A stretch of 64,000 bases of DNA from Sinobacterium caligoides (GCF_003752585.1 NZ_RKHR01000005.1:282947-346946); one strand, 5' to 3'; positions 18,569 to 28,177 are shown, counted from the first letter of the stretch. Numbers and translations are program-made. The notes: a model not told the origin generated them from the sequence alone.

Positions 18569-19339
18569 ATGAATAGCCGAGTGAGCGTCAAAGCAATACG
18601 ACAAGCTGAAAATAGCAGCGATTATTTTCAACAGCTCTTTATCTTGTGCGAACGGGTTAGCCCCGTCCTGCAGGGTAAGTGCTGCGCCGCTCAACCCGGT
18701 ATGATTCTACCCAACACCAATAACCAACAAGCCGTTGCTCAGCTCTATCAGGAGCTAAAACAGCACTACCCGACTGCTGGCGCGGCTTATTGGCTCGGTC
18801 GAAGCTGGTCTCTGCTCACCTGGCAGCCTATCTATATTGCATTTACTGCCATCTATCAGCTGCGCTCCCTGCCCAATCTAAGCACTATTGCACAACGCCA
18901 CTCACCGGCGCTGATCGCTGGCTTTAGCCTAAGTAGTGACGACGTCCAAGAGGGCGACTACCCCACGCTGATTGCACAAGCGGGGCAACAACTATTAACC
19001 TTATTCTCCTACTACAGTGCCGACCTGTCCCAGCTACGGCCACTTAGGGAACCTTGGCTGCAGCGATACCTAAGTGATACCGTACTGCTGCAACTACAGG
19101 CGCTTCATCAACGCCTTCCAGGCTGCGAGCTAACATTTATTCGCGAGCAAGCTGCTCTATGGCTAGCGGCACTCGAGCTGCCTGATACCGCATTATCATC
19201 CATCCAATTAACAGCTGACCAGCAACAATTATTCATTCAGCGACAAAGCTGCTGCCTTGCCTTTAAAGCAACAGAGTGCAATCTTTGTGCTGGCTGCCCC
19301 TGCGCACGCAGTAAAACAAAACAAAAAGAGGCACAGTGA
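18569..19339 (+). CDS. fhuF: Siderophore-iron reductase FhuF
   Basis: This 256-residue protein ends with CCLAFKATECNLCAGC, which fits the FhuF [2Fe-2S] motif Cys-Cys-x10-Cys-x2-Cys, with extra cysteines inside and after it. The N-terminal part matches FhuF length and composition. FhuF reduces ferric iron in hydroxamate complexes in the cytoplasm so that the metal is released. Its TGA overlaps the ATG of the ABC ATPase gene, consistent with one operon. The SD is distant, so start choice is less certain than the function. Confidence 0.9.
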   Translation: MNSRVSVKAIRQAENSSDYFQQLFILCERVSPVLQGKCCAAQPGMILPNTNNQQAVAQLYQELKQHYPTAGAAYWLGRSWSLLTWQPIYIAFTAIYQLRSLPNLSTIAQRHSPALIAGFSLSSDDVQEGDYPTLIAQAGQQLLTLFSYYSADLSQLRPLREPWLQRYLSDTVLLQLQALHQRLPGCELTFIREQAALWLAALELPDTALSSIQLTADQQQLFIQRQSCCLAFKATECNLCAGCPCARSKTKQKEAQ

Positions 19340-20106
19340 TGTATCAACTCGATGCTGTGCAGGTACAACGCGATGATCGCACCATCCTGCAAATTGATCA
19401 GCTACAAATCAACCCTAACGCTTTTACGGTCATTTTAGGCCATAACGGCTCTGGCAAATCGACTTTAGTGAACCTGTTAGCTGGGGAATTCCCACCTGAC
19501 CAGGGTCAAATCCATTTGATGGGGCAACCACTAAAAAGCTATGGCGCAAAGCAACTGGCACGAAAAGTAGCCTATCTTCCACAAAAACTGCCGGAATTAG
19601 CAGGGATGAGCGTTGCCGAACTGGTGCGCTTAGGACGCTACCCATGGCGTGGTGTACTCGGCCGCTGGCGCGAAGACGATCACCGTATTATCGATGAAGC
19701 GATGATCAAAACCGGCGTTGACGGCTTACGTGACAACTTAGCGGATCACCTCTCCGGCGGCGAGCGCCAACGCGCCTGGATTGCCATGTTACTGGCTCAA
19801 CAAGCCGAGCTACTCATCCTTGATGAACCCACCTCAGCATTAGACATTCATCATCAATACCAGCTCATGGCCCTGTTGAGTGAGCTAAACAAAAGCACAG
19901 GCAAAGGCATCATCGTCATCTTACACGACCTAAACCTTGCGCTTCGCTACGCCACCGAAGTCATCGCACTCAAGCAAGGCAAGCTCGCCTTCCAAGGAGA
20001 CTTAGACATGCTGTTAGATGAGCAGCGATTATCTGCGTTATTCTCTACCAACGTCGCATTGATCGATCACCCGACACATTCGCATAAAGTGGCTATCGTA
20101 TGTTGA
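19339..20106 (+). CDS. fhuC: Ferric hydroxamate ABC transporter ATP-binding protein
   Basis: This protein of about 255 residues shows Walker A GHNGSGKST near residue 35, the Q-loop at LPQKLPEL, the signature LSGGERQRAW, Walker B LLILDEPTSALD and the switch His in ILHDLNLALRY. It energises FhuB from the cytoplasmic face. The ATG at 19339 is preferred over the GTG at 19336 because GAGG is about eight bases upstream. It overlaps fhuF at its start and the binding-protein gene at its end. Confidence 0.96.
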   Translation: MYQLDAVQVQRDDRTILQIDQLQINPNAFTVILGHNGSGKSTLVNLLAGEFPPDQGQIHLMGQPLKSYGAKQLARKVAYLPQKLPELAGMSVAELVRLGRYPWRGVLGRWREDDHRIIDEAMIKTGVDGLRDNLADHLSGGERQRAWIAMLLAQQAELLILDEPTSALDIHHQYQLMALLSELNKSTGKGIIVILHDLNLALRYATEVIALKQGKLAFQGDLDMLLDEQRLSALFSTNVALIDHPTHSHKVAIVC

Positions 20107-21047
20107 GGCAAGCTTTTATCAGTTTACTACTCGTCTGCCTAAGCCTTTCATCCTGGGCAGAGATCCAAGTGCATGACAGCCGCGGCCCACAAAAGCTACC
20201 AGCGCTTCCTGAGCGGGTGGCTGTGCTCAATTGGGATCTCGCTGAACAAGTAATAGAGCTTGGCGTTACCCCCATCGCCATGCCAGAAATTAACGCCTAC
20301 AAAGAGTGGGTCATCCAGCCGACCGTACCGAAGGGGGTGCAGGACATTGGCTCACGCATAGAGCCGAACTTCCAGCTACTCGCACAACTTCACCCCGACC
20401 TGATCATCATCGCCTCACCGCAGCTCGACCTATTAGAGCGTCTAGAAAAAATTGCACCAGTGCTCTACTACCACACCTACAGCGCTACACACGATAACGC
20501 CGCGACGGCCATTAGCAACTTTCAACACATTGCCGCCGCTCTCGGTCGCTCAGAAGTCGCGGAGAAACGTTTAACCGAGATGCGTCAGCGACTCGCAGAA
20601 CTCAAACAACAACTACTCACCGCCTATGGTGGTAAGCTGCCAAAAGTCTCCACCTTTCGCTTCGCCAGCACCACCTCTGTTTACTTGTTTGGCGACAATT
20701 CGATGGCTCAGTATGCGCTATCGCAACTCGGTATCTCCCCCGCCCTTCACCTCCCGGCAACACAATGGGGAGCAACACAGCAACGCTTAATGGCGTTGAG
20801 AGATATCGGCGATGCTACTGCACTGTATTTCACCCCGTTTGCACAACAACAGGCGCTGGAGAAAACTATCTTATGGCAAGCCATGCCCTTCGTCCGCCAA
20901 CACCGCGTTCACGCCGTTGCGCCCGTATGGAATTATGGCGGCGCAATATCGATACAGTACCTCGCTGAGGCCCTAGCCGAGAGCCTATTAGCCATCGCGC
21001 CACAGCCAACCAAAACCTCTAACGACGCTAATAAGACGCCAGAATAA
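20100..21047 (+). CDS. fhuD: Ferric hydroxamate periplasmic binding protein
   Basis: This 315-residue class III substrate-binding protein has a signal peptide ending SSWA. The core reads GPQKLPALPERVAVLNWDLA, LGVTPIAMPE and LAQLHPDLIIIASPQ, as in FhuD/FecB-type proteins. It has no lipobox. It hands ferric siderophore from the receptor to FhuB. Its start overlaps the previous gene by seven bases and its TAA overlaps the ATG of the permease gene. Confidence 0.94.
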   Translation: MLRQAFISLLLVCLSLSSWAEIQVHDSRGPQKLPALPERVAVLNWDLAEQVIELGVTPIAMPEINAYKEWVIQPTVPKGVQDIGSRIEPNFQLLAQLHPDLIIIASPQLDLLERLEKIAPVLYYHTYSATHDNAATAISNFQHIAAALGRSEVAEKRLTEMRQRLAELKQQLLTAYGGKLPKVSTFRFASTTSVYLFGDNSMAQYALSQLGISPALHLPATQWGATQQRLMALRDIGDATALYFTPFAQQQALEKTILWQAMPFVRQHRVHAVAPVWNYGGAISIQYLAEALAESLLAIAPQPTKTSNDANKTPE

Positions 21048-23053
21048 TGACGCCCAGTACCCCTTCGATACGCTACAACGGCACTGCCATACTGCTATTT
21101 GCCATGCTCCTGCTCGCCGCCCAGATCGGCACGCCACTCAGCCTGGCCGAGCAGTGGCAGTTAACAGCAAGCAAGCTTTTTCATGGCCTCAACCCTGACA
21201 GTTTTGACGGTTTATTATTTGTCGAGTCACAACTACCAAGACTTATGATTGCCGTCATGGTCGGTGCCACACTCGGCCTTGTTGGCAGCTTGATGCAACA
21301 AATAACACAGAACCACCTCGTCTCACCATTAACACTCGGCACCTCGACAGGAGCCTGGCTCGCCTTAGTCATACTCAATGTGTGGTTCCCACACTGGGTC
21401 GGTGATTTTGCCTCTATTGCCGCGATGTCCGGGGCCTGCCTAACACTTGGGCTAGTGCTGCTAATCACCGGTATGAGAAACCTATCAGGCCTCGCCATCG
21501 TAATGGCTGGCATGGCTGTTAACATCCTGTTTGGCGCCATCGCTACCGCGATCATCTTGCTCAACCAAGAGTATGCCAGCAACCTGTTCATCTGGGGCGC
21601 TGGCGATCTTGCGCAGAATGGCTGGGGAGGCGTCGCTTGGCTAGCACCTCGACTCGCATTGGCCGTGCTCATTCTATTACTGGCACCGCGAATATTGACA
21701 CTGCTAAAACTTGGCCACAGTGGTGCCAGAGCACGTGGGCTAAACATCGTACCAGCGCTGGTAGCACTCTTTGCATTGGGGCTATGGCTCATTGCATCGT
21801 CAATCACCACAGTGGGCGTAATCAGTTTTGTCGGTTTACTCGCCCCTAATATGGCTCGTCGCATGGGCGCAACCAGCGCCCGCGACGAGCTGTATTTCAG
21901 CATGCTATTAGGCGCGTTATTACTCGTCATCACCGATGCGCTGGCAATGTTAATGAGCCTGCAAACCATGGATATGATTCCCAGTGGCACGGTAACGGCC
22001 CTCGTCGGGGCCCCCGCCCTCATCTGGTTCACACAGCGTCAGCGGCAAGCAGACGGCGCAATATCACTACAACTGCCAAAGAGTCGCTTCCGTTTTAACC
22101 GACGTCTAGCGGGCCTACTCATCATCGCTTTTATTATTAGCGTACTGACTAGCATATTCGTTACCCGCTCACTCGAAGGCGAGCAATTAGTTTGGGCAAT
22201 AAGCTTGCCAGAGGCTTACAGTTGGAGTATCCGCTGGCCAAGACTAATTACCGCAATAGCGGCTGGCTCGGGCCTCGCCGTGGCTGGCGTGCTACTACAG
22301 CGCCTCATCTACAACCCGCTCGCGAGTCCCGATATTCTTGGCATCTCAGCGGGTGCAACCTTTGCATTGGTCTCCGGTAGCCTATTCTTTGGCATGAATA
22401 TCTTTCAGGCGACGACCGGCATCGCCTTTCTCGGTAGCATGACTATCCTCGTGATACTCATCTTACTTGGCAGGCGCTGTCAATTCGCCCCTGCAACACT
22501 GGTGCTCTGCGGCATCGCATTAAGTGCGTTGATCGAAGCCCTAGTTCACTTCGCCCTGATCAAAGGCAACGAGATGTCCTACAGCATACTTAGCTGGTTA
22601 GCGGGATCGACCTACCGAGTGAAACCTGAGGCAGCCATCAGCCTGGCGCTGATCGTCACTCTACTCGTCGCCTTCGCGCTAGCGACATCACGTTGGTTAA
22701 CGCTGATCTCTGGTGGTAGGCAATTTGCTAAAGCGAGGGGGTTAGCAGTCAACAGAAGCTTCGTGATCTTGCTGACCTGCGTCGGCTTGATCTGCGCCGC
22801 AGTCACTGCAACGATGGGGCCCGTTGCCTTTGTCGGCTTGCTAGCCCCTCACATGGCCGTAATGTTAGGGGCTAACCGCGCAAAACCACAGCTACTCACC
22901 GCCGCACTGATGGGGGCATTATTACTGGTACTGGCCGATTGGTTGGGGCAGACACTGGTTTATCCCTCTCAGATTGCTGCGGGCACATTAGTAGCTATCG
23001 TCGGCGGCAGCTACTTTATTCTGCTGATGATCCAAGGGCGAAAACAACGCTAA
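21047..23053 (+). CDS. fhuB: Fused ferric hydroxamate permease FhuB
   Basis: This 668-residue protein is two FecCD permease domains in tandem (about 1-330 and 345-668), the fusion that distinguishes FhuB from single-domain FecC/FecD pairs. Each half carries the family motifs: SPLTLGTSTGAWLAL and SFVGLLAPNMARR in the first, SPDILGISAGATFALVSG and AFVGLLAPHMAVM in the second. About 18-20 membrane helices are expected. It closes the siderophore operon. Confidence 0.96.
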   Translation: MTPSTPSIRYNGTAILLFAMLLLAAQIGTPLSLAEQWQLTASKLFHGLNPDSFDGLLFVESQLPRLMIAVMVGATLGLVGSLMQQITQNHLVSPLTLGTSTGAWLALVILNVWFPHWVGDFASIAAMSGACLTLGLVLLITGMRNLSGLAIVMAGMAVNILFGAIATAIILLNQEYASNLFIWGAGDLAQNGWGGVAWLAPRLALAVLILLLAPRILTLLKLGHSGARARGLNIVPALVALFALGLWLIASSITTVGVISFVGLLAPNMARRMGATSARDELYFSMLLGALLLVITDALAMLMSLQTMDMIPSGTVTALVGAPALIWFTQRQRQADGAISLQLPKSRFRFNRRLAGLLIIAFIISVLTSIFVTRSLEGEQLVWAISLPEAYSWSIRWPRLITAIAAGSGLAVAGVLLQRLIYNPLASPDILGISAGATFALVSGSLFFGMNIFQATTGIAFLGSMTILVILILLGRRCQFAPATLVLCGIALSALIEALVHFALIKGNEMSYSILSWLAGSTYRVKPEAAISLALIVTLLVAFALATSRWLTLISGGRQFAKARGLAVNRSFVILLTCVGLICAAVTATMGPVAFVGLLAPHMAVMLGANRAKPQLLTAALMGALLLVLADWLGQTLVYPSQIAAGTLVAIVGGSYFILLMIQGRKQR

Positions 23054-23063
23054 TACCTAGACG

Positions 23064-23086
23064 AGCTGCTCGCTAAGCGGGCAGCT
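23064..23086 (+). terminator. Hairpin after fhuB
   Basis: Arms 23064-23073 and 23077-23086 form a 10-bp stem with one G-T pair and a 3-base loop, 10 bases past the fhuB stop. There is no strong U-tract. It may serve both fhuB and the convergent amphi-Trp gene. Confidence 0.6.
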
Positions 23087-23135
23087 GTTCATAATTAAGC
23101 TGAAGCGATAGACTTTTCACCGCAAGGTCTCGCTG

Positions 23136-23360
23136 TTACTTGTTTGACCACTTTATTTGAAATTCAACCTCCTCCTCTGTGCCTTCACGCTCATGCTCAA
23201 TACTGTACTCTGCGCGTACCGGCACATAGATTCGCTCACCGGCAATCTGTATTTCAAATTGGTCACCATTTTCCAACGCATCGGCCAAACGTCGTAACTT
23301 GGCGACAAACTCCGCTGTTGGGTACGTCTTTTCGATATCTCTCTCTTTTTTTACACTCAT
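23136..23360 (-). CDS. amphi-Trp domain protein
   Basis: This 74-residue acidic protein begins MSVKKERDIEKTYPTAEFVA. It has the amphi-Trp layout: a helical part (LRRLADALENG), alternating strands (FEIQIAGERIYVPV) and the end VEFQIKW, where the Trp closes the domain. The frame extends 30 codons upstream, but the ATG at 23360 has AGGT seven bases before it and matches the family length. The function of the family is unknown. Confidence 0.88.
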   Translation of the reverse strand: MSVKKERDIEKTYPTAEFVAKLRRLADALENGDQFEIQIAGERIYVPVRAEYSIEHEREGTEEEVEFQIKWSNK

Positions 23361-23498
23361 ATTTCGACCTAATCTGCAGTTAATAAAGGGGGAAGATAAG
23401 ATAAGCAGCAAAACGACAATCGTGCGCCTAAATTGCGCACAATGCACCATGCTTTGCTCTAATTTACTGCTTCTCTACAGAAAAGAAAACCTGGTGAA

Positions 23499-23534
23499 TA
23501 AAAAAGCCCTCTATAACTTTCAGTCGTTATAGAG
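23499..23534 (-). terminator. Rho-independent terminator behind the 56-residue ORF
   Basis: Arms 23509-23517 and 23526-23534 pair perfectly (9 bp) with an 8-base loop. On the minus strand the stem is followed by GGCTTTTTTATT. It lies 43 bases after the stop of the small ORF at 23577-23747, which supports transcription of that strand. Confidence 0.85.
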
Positions 23535-23576
23535 AGCATATAGACAAGGACACTTTTGTATCGGTGCTGAGGGGCG

Positions 23577-23747
23577 CTACCGCATTAAAGATGTCCTATC
23601 TAAAAACTGCCTGAGACGGGCATTAATCGCTACCCTCTCGTTTAATACTCCGGTGTTATGCTTGGGATTAGCCGTTCCTGTCGCCTTATCGTCTATCAAC
23701 TCCTCAGGGTTAACCCCTTGAATAACTCCCGATGCACCAAAGTACAT
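23577..23747 (-). CDS. Unrecognised 56-residue protein or gene remnant
   Basis: The minus-strand ORF starts MYFGASGVIQGVNPEELID and ends ARLRQFLDRTSLMR. The composition is protein-like, with an amphipathic C-terminal helix, and an intrinsic terminator follows the stop codon. No convincing SD precedes the ATG, and a TGA lies directly upstream in frame. It may therefore be a true small protein or the 3' end of a decayed gene. I do not recognise the family. Confidence 0.45.
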   Translation of the reverse strand: MYFGASGVIQGVNPEELIDDKATGTANPKHNTGVLNERVAINARLRQFLDRTSLMR

Positions 23748-24079
23748 TCAAATAAATAGCAATAACCATGCCCAAAGGCGAAAGCTCTAGATGGTTACCA
23801 TGTATAAATAATATGCTGGGTTCCTATTCAAAGGCCACTCTCGTGACAGGTTCTGAACAATACGGTTATTCAACAATTATAATCACGCCTGCTCTAGCCA
23901 TCGAAATAACTGTGAAAGATATATTCTCTAGCATCAAAGCAAGTCGTAACGAAGCTGTAGTTACAACAATGATTTTTGTAGCTCGCCCGCCCCTCTTGAC
24001 GCACGTCAACATCAAGATCACCACACAGGTATATTCTGGAATGGTCTAACACTTATTCGTAATGACTGAGGTAAAAAAT
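23748..24079. other. Intergenic region with no supported gene
   Basis: This 332-base AT-rich stretch upstream of the DUF465 gene has a 93-codon plus-strand frame (23768-24049). That frame has no SD and no recognisable domain and is judged accidental. The promoter of the DUF465 gene should lie near its right end. Confidence 0.5.
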
Positions 24080-24340
24080 ATGAGCGTTGAAAAACACGAT
24101 TTATTGCACGAGCTTCCTCAACACAAAGAAAGCATTCGCTTCTTAAAAATGAATGACAACCGCTTCTGTAAATTGTTCGATGAGTACCACGATGCCGACC
24201 ACGAAGTACACCGTATCGAACAGGGTGTAGAAACACCGAGCGACCAATACACGGAACAACGAAAGAAAATCCGCCTCTCACTCAAAGATCAACTTTATCA
24301 AATCATCCAGCAATACGAGCAGCAAGCTGAACTCGCATAA
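24080..24340 (+). CDS. DUF465 (YdcH-like) small protein
   Basis: This 86-residue helical protein starts MSVEKHDLLHELPQHKESI. The segments FCKLFDEYHDADHEVHRIEQG and RKKIRLSLKDQLYQII are typical of DUF465. Two helices probably form an antiparallel coiled coil. The ATG at 24080 is preferred over 24062 because GAGG is nine bases upstream. The cellular role of the family is unknown. Confidence 0.92.
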   Translation: MSVEKHDLLHELPQHKESIRFLKMNDNRFCKLFDEYHDADHEVHRIEQGVETPSDQYTEQRKKIRLSLKDQLYQIIQQYEQQAELA

Positions 24341-24363
24341 GCTGTAAGTGCAGGTGTAGCTGT

Positions 24364-24393
24364 ATGCGCTGAAATACTCTATTTTCAGCGCAT
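24364..24393 (+). terminator. Perfect 11-bp hairpin after the DUF465 gene
   Basis: The arms (24364-24374 and 24383-24393) pair perfectly around an 8-base loop, about 25 bases beyond the stop codon. There is no U-tract afterwards. A terminator or mRNA 3'-end structure is likely. Confidence 0.65.
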
Positions 24394-24946
24394 GACAGCA
24401 TAAGCCTATTTCACTTCAACAGATGACAGGAAGTTATCAACTAGACCTCTCCTCTTTCAATGGATCCCCTTTCCATGCTATGCAAAGCTAGTGTAGTTAC
24501 TTACTCAATTCTTTAATATCTGCGTGGCATAAAATACGCGCACAATTACACACAACTAAATAAAGCCACAAAGTTTTAATTACACAAAAGCTCACAAAAA
24601 AGGTTGAGAATATACACGGTCAAGCTAAAACATTACAGCACCAGTCAATCAACGAGCTGCTCAAAACCCTGAAGCGCCCGTAAAACGTGACCTTCGAAGC
24701 ATACCTGCAATGAAAAAGGCAAAGGGTAAAAAAAAATTAATACTTTTTATCGTTAATTGATTACTGTCGCATTATAAAAAATGTATATTATATACATACG
24801 GTAATATTTAGTGGCTCAAGCTACCGAGCAACCAAGTTTACTATGGCGATTAAGTGTCAAGACTCTGGACTGAGTCCGGCACTGCCACGAAGGCAAAAAC
24901 AGAAAAATAAAAACCATTTTAGCAAGATATAACGCCAGGAAAGGTT

Positions 24947-25012
24947 ATGAAAAATTTAGGGAAGCAATTATTTAAGCAAGCTAGCGGCATGGTTAATGCT
25001 ATCAATGTTTAA
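24947..25012 (+). CDS. Possible 21-residue small ORF
   Basis: The ORF starts MKNLGKQLFKQASGMV and ends INV before TAA. AGGAAAGG stands directly before the ATG. It lies 175 bases upstream of the subtilase gene and could be a leader peptide. Evidence is limited to the SD and placement. Confidence 0.25.
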   Translation: MKNLGKQLFKQASGMVNAINV

Positions 25013-25186
25013 GCTGATATAACGGCAAGCAAACAATGCGGCTGAGTGAATACGTAACAAAATACAGCCAGCTTCGCCGTAGGTTTCCCCAATATTAAAA
25101 AATGAACCCAACCATCGATGCAAGTCATGCACCGGTCATGAAGGCCAGCGCCACACTTGTGTAATCTTAAGGAGAAGAGCACCAAT

Positions 25187-28171
25187 ATGACTCATAAAAT
25201 AACTAAAACACTTACAACGTTTTGCGGGCTGTTACTTGCGACATCTGCGTTAGCAGTACAGAGCGACGTCGCTAAAGTCACGAAATCACCCCACGGCTCC
25301 TATATCGTCATCATGAAGCTAAAACCTGCAATCAGCTATGATGGCAACATATCAGGCTACAAAGCCACTAAACCAACGGCAAACCAACGTTTTAGCACAA
25401 AAAGCAATGCAGCACAGAGCTATAAGAACAAACTGCGAAAAGACCATGACGAGGTGCTCGCGACATACGGTCTGAAAGACAAAAAAGTTCACGATTACAG
25501 CAACGCCATCAACGGCTTTAGTGCTCGTATGAGCTACGAGCAGGCCAAAAGTATCGCACTGAATAAAAAAGTAGCGATGGTTCTCCCGGACACACTCCAC
25601 CAAACCATGACGGACAACAGCCCTAGCTTTCTTGGGTTAAACAGTCGTCGTGGTCCTTGGGCTAAAGATATCAACGGTGAAGATGTCATTGTCGGCATCA
25701 TTGATACCGGTATTTGGCCTGAGCACCCATCGTTTGCCGATGATGGCAGCTATGCTGACTTAGGTATTACACTGGATGAAAGCGCCTATTCCAGCTGTGA
25801 TTTTGGTAATACTGTCCATCGCGAGGACGACGCCCCCTTTGCTTGTAACAACAAGCTGCTTGGCGCTCGTCAGGTTCTTCCAACCTACCGTGAGGTACTC
25901 GGTGCCGACGCTGGTGAGTTTGATTCGGCCCGCGATGAAAACGGGCACGGCTCTCACACCGCCTCAACCGCAGCCGGTAACGCCGATGTATTTGCAACAC
26001 TCTTGGGCAACGACCTTGGCTTAGTCAGCGGCGTCGCTCCTCGGGCGCGCATCATTGCCTATAAAGCACTTGGCACACAGGGCGGCTTTGGCTCTGACCT
26101 CGCTGCCGCGATCGATCAAGCAGTCGCGGATGGTGTCGATGTCATTAACTACTCCATTGGCTCTACTAGCTACGCCATTGGGCCCGACGACATCGCCTTC
26201 CTGTTCGCTGCTGATGCGGGCGTCTTTATCGCGACCTCCAATGGTAATAGCGGCCCAGCCCCTGCGACTACAGGCTCTCCTGCCTCTACTCCATGGGTTA
26301 CCTCGGTTGGTGCCAGCACGCAAGATCGCACTTACGAAGGTTCAGCTTCATCCTCCGATGGCTGGGAATTTATTGGTGCCTCGATTACTGCTGGCACTGA
26401 TGAATTGCCACTCGTCGATGCCGCTGATGCAGGCAGTGAACTCTGCCTACCAGGCGAACTTGATGCCGCAGTCGTTGCCAATAAAATTGTCTTATGTAAG
26501 CGTGGCGATATCGCACGCCTAGATAAGAGCCTCGCCGTTAGCATGGCCGAAGGTGCCGGCATGATCCTCTATAATGCCAATGACGGTCAGAGCGAAGTTA
26601 CCGACACCCACTACGTGCCTTCAGTACATATCAACAATACCGATGGTCTCGTTATCAAACAGTACATCGCCTCAGATGACAGCCCCGTCGCCAGCATTGG
26701 TGCCGGTCAGCACGCTTACGTAGAAGCACCGTCAATGGCCGGCTTCTCATCACGTGGTCCTAACCGCCTTTCAGCTGACATCATCAAACCCGACATTACC
26801 GCGCCTGGCGTCAACATTTTGGCAGCAGACACCCCGGTTAACCGCGGTGAGCAATTCCAAATGATTTCCGGCACCTCAATGTCGAGCCCACATGTCGCCG
26901 GTATGTATGCCCTCATCAAACAAGCTCACCCTGAGTGGACGGCCGCCATGGCCAAGTCCGCGATGATGACAAGCGCACATCAAGATGTGAAGAAGGAAGA
27001 CGGCATCACCCAGGCTGACGCCTTTGACATGGGCGCCGGTCATGCCGTTCCTGCACGAATCAACGGTCTACGCACCTCTATGTTTAACCCAGGTCTTGTT
27101 TATGACATTGGTTATGCTGATTACCTTGGTTTCCTTTGCGGTGCTAACACCGGCCTTGTCAGTGATTCTGATTGCGCCCTTATTGAGGCCGATGGTATTG
27201 CTCTCGACCCGAGTGAGCTGAACCTCCCCTCTATCGGCATCGCTCAGCTAGCAGGCAGCCAGACCATACACCGCACAGTAACCCGCCCAGCCGACACAAA
27301 TCCAAACGCCAAAAAGAAAAAAAAGTATTGGGTCCATGTCGACGCGCCTGAAGGTTTCAAGGTTAAGGTCAAGCCTAAAAAGCTAAAGCTAAAGGCAGGA
27401 GAGTCTGCAACTTATAGCATCACCGTCACCAATGTCAGCGCTACACCGGATGTCTGGGAACACGGCTCACTCACTTGGAGCCCGCATAAAAAGTATTCAC
27501 CGAAAAAGCGAGGTTTAGTCTACAGCCCGATAGCCGTTAAAGGCGCGCTATTTTCTGCAGAAGAAAGCTTAGACGTTAGCGGAGAGAGTGGTACCAGCGA
27601 GTTTGATGTTAGCTTCGGTTATACCGGCAATTACACTGCAACGACTCAAGGGCTAACCCCTGCAGAGTTGACGAGCGGTGAAGTTTCACAGGATCCAGAT
27701 CAGGCATTTAACCCTGTAGATGGTTTCTCGACTGCCCATACCATTGCCGTCAGCGACGCCGCTCTGTTACGTATCGCCCTCCCTCCAGAGGCAACTGATG
27801 CAGATGCTGACCTTGACCTCTATCTTGTTAACCCTGCTGGCGAAGTCGTCGCCTCTAGCGGCAATGGCGGCACCGATGAGTTAGTCGAAGTTGTTTCACC
27901 GGTAGATGGTGACTGGACGTTGTGGGTTCATGGCTGGGCCGCACCAATCGACCCCACTCCATATACGCTGTACAGCTGGGTTATTGCCAACACATCAGGA
28001 GGTAGCCTGACGATTGATTCAGCACCTACCTCTGCCACCACGGGCAACACCGAAACAATCAACTTCAGCTGGGATAACGCCACTGCCGGCGAATGGCACT
28101 ACGGCCTCATCTCTCATGAAAATGATGACGGTAGCTTTGGCCTAACTCGTGTGGAAGCCGATAATCGCTAG
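25187..28171 (+). CDS. Large secreted S8 serine protease (subtilase) with PA and C-terminal domains
   Basis: This 994-residue protease has a signal peptide ending TSALA. An I9-type propeptide follows (residues ~35-140, YIVIMKLKPA through NGFSARMSYEQA). The catalytic triad is Asp173 in IIDTG, His254 in NGHGSH and Ser564 in GTSMSSPHVAG. A PA domain is inserted between His and Ser, as in plant cucumisin-like subtilases. After the catalytic domain come a lysine-rich Fn3-like domain (ESATYSITVTNVS) and a PPC-like domain (LDLYLVNPAGEVV). It is exported and probably degrades external protein. GGAG precedes the ATG at 25187; the upstream TTG start is less likely. Confidence 0.95.
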   Translation: MTHKITKTLTTFCGLLLATSALAVQSDVAKVTKSPHGSYIVIMKLKPAISYDGNISGYKATKPTANQRFSTKSNAAQSYKNKLRKDHDEVLATYGLKDKKVHDYSNAINGFSARMSYEQAKSIALNKKVAMVLPDTLHQTMTDNSPSFLGLNSRRGPWAKDINGEDVIVGIIDTGIWPEHPSFADDGSYADLGITLDESAYSSCDFGNTVHREDDAPFACNNKLLGARQVLPTYREVLGADAGEFDSARDENGHGSHTASTAAGNADVFATLLGNDLGLVSGVAPRARIIAYKALGTQGGFGSDLAAAIDQAVADGVDVINYSIGSTSYAIGPDDIAFLFAADAGVFIATSNGNSGPAPATTGSPASTPWVTSVGASTQDRTYEGSASSSDGWEFIGASITAGTDELPLVDAADAGSELCLPGELDAAVVANKIVLCKRGDIARLDKSLAVSMAEGAGMILYNANDGQSEVTDTHYVPSVHINNTDGLVIKQYIASDDSPVASIGAGQHAYVEAPSMAGFSSRGPNRLSADIIKPDITAPGVNILAADTPVNRGEQFQMISGTSMSSPHVAGMYALIKQAHPEWTAAMAKSAMMTSAHQDVKKEDGITQADAFDMGAGHAVPARINGLRTSMFNPGLVYDIGYADYLGFLCGANTGLVSDSDCALIEADGIALDPSELNLPSIGIAQLAGSQTIHRTVTRPADTNPNAKKKKKYWVHVDAPEGFKVKVKPKKLKLKAGESATYSITVTNVSATPDVWEHGSLTWSPHKKYSPKKRGLVYSPIAVKGALFSAEESLDVSGESGTSEFDVSFGYTGNYTATTQGLTPAELTSGEVSQDPDQAFNPVDGFSTAHTIAVSDAALLRIALPPEATDADADLDLYLVNPAGEVVASSGNGGTDELVEVVSPVDGDWTLWVHGWAAPIDPTPYTLYSWVIANTSGGSLTIDSAPTSATTGNTETINFSWDNATAGEWHYGLISHENDDGSFGLTRVEADNR

Positions 28172-28177
28172 TACAAC

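Larger units (their letters stand above)
24341..25186. other. Long leader/intergenic region before the subtilase gene
   Basis: This 846-base AT-rich region is without a recognised gene. After a hairpin at its left end there is an A/T-rich stretch to about 24810. A more GC-balanced block with several potential stems follows from 24810 to 24900, then a tiny ORF at 24947-25012. The right end should hold the subtilase promoter and leader. I compared the block by eye with cyclic-di-GMP riboswitches and found no match. Confidence 0.5.

Noticed and set aside
21181-22032. 283-codon minus-strand frame opposite fhuB
   Set aside because: Antisense shadow of a clear FecCD permease, with no SD or protein-like composition.
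23768-24049. 93-codon plus-strand frame before the DUF465 gene
   Set aside because: No SD, no domain and unnatural composition.
24810-24900. Cyclic-di-GMP riboswitch
   Set aside because: The conserved loop sequences and stem arrangement of that class are absent.
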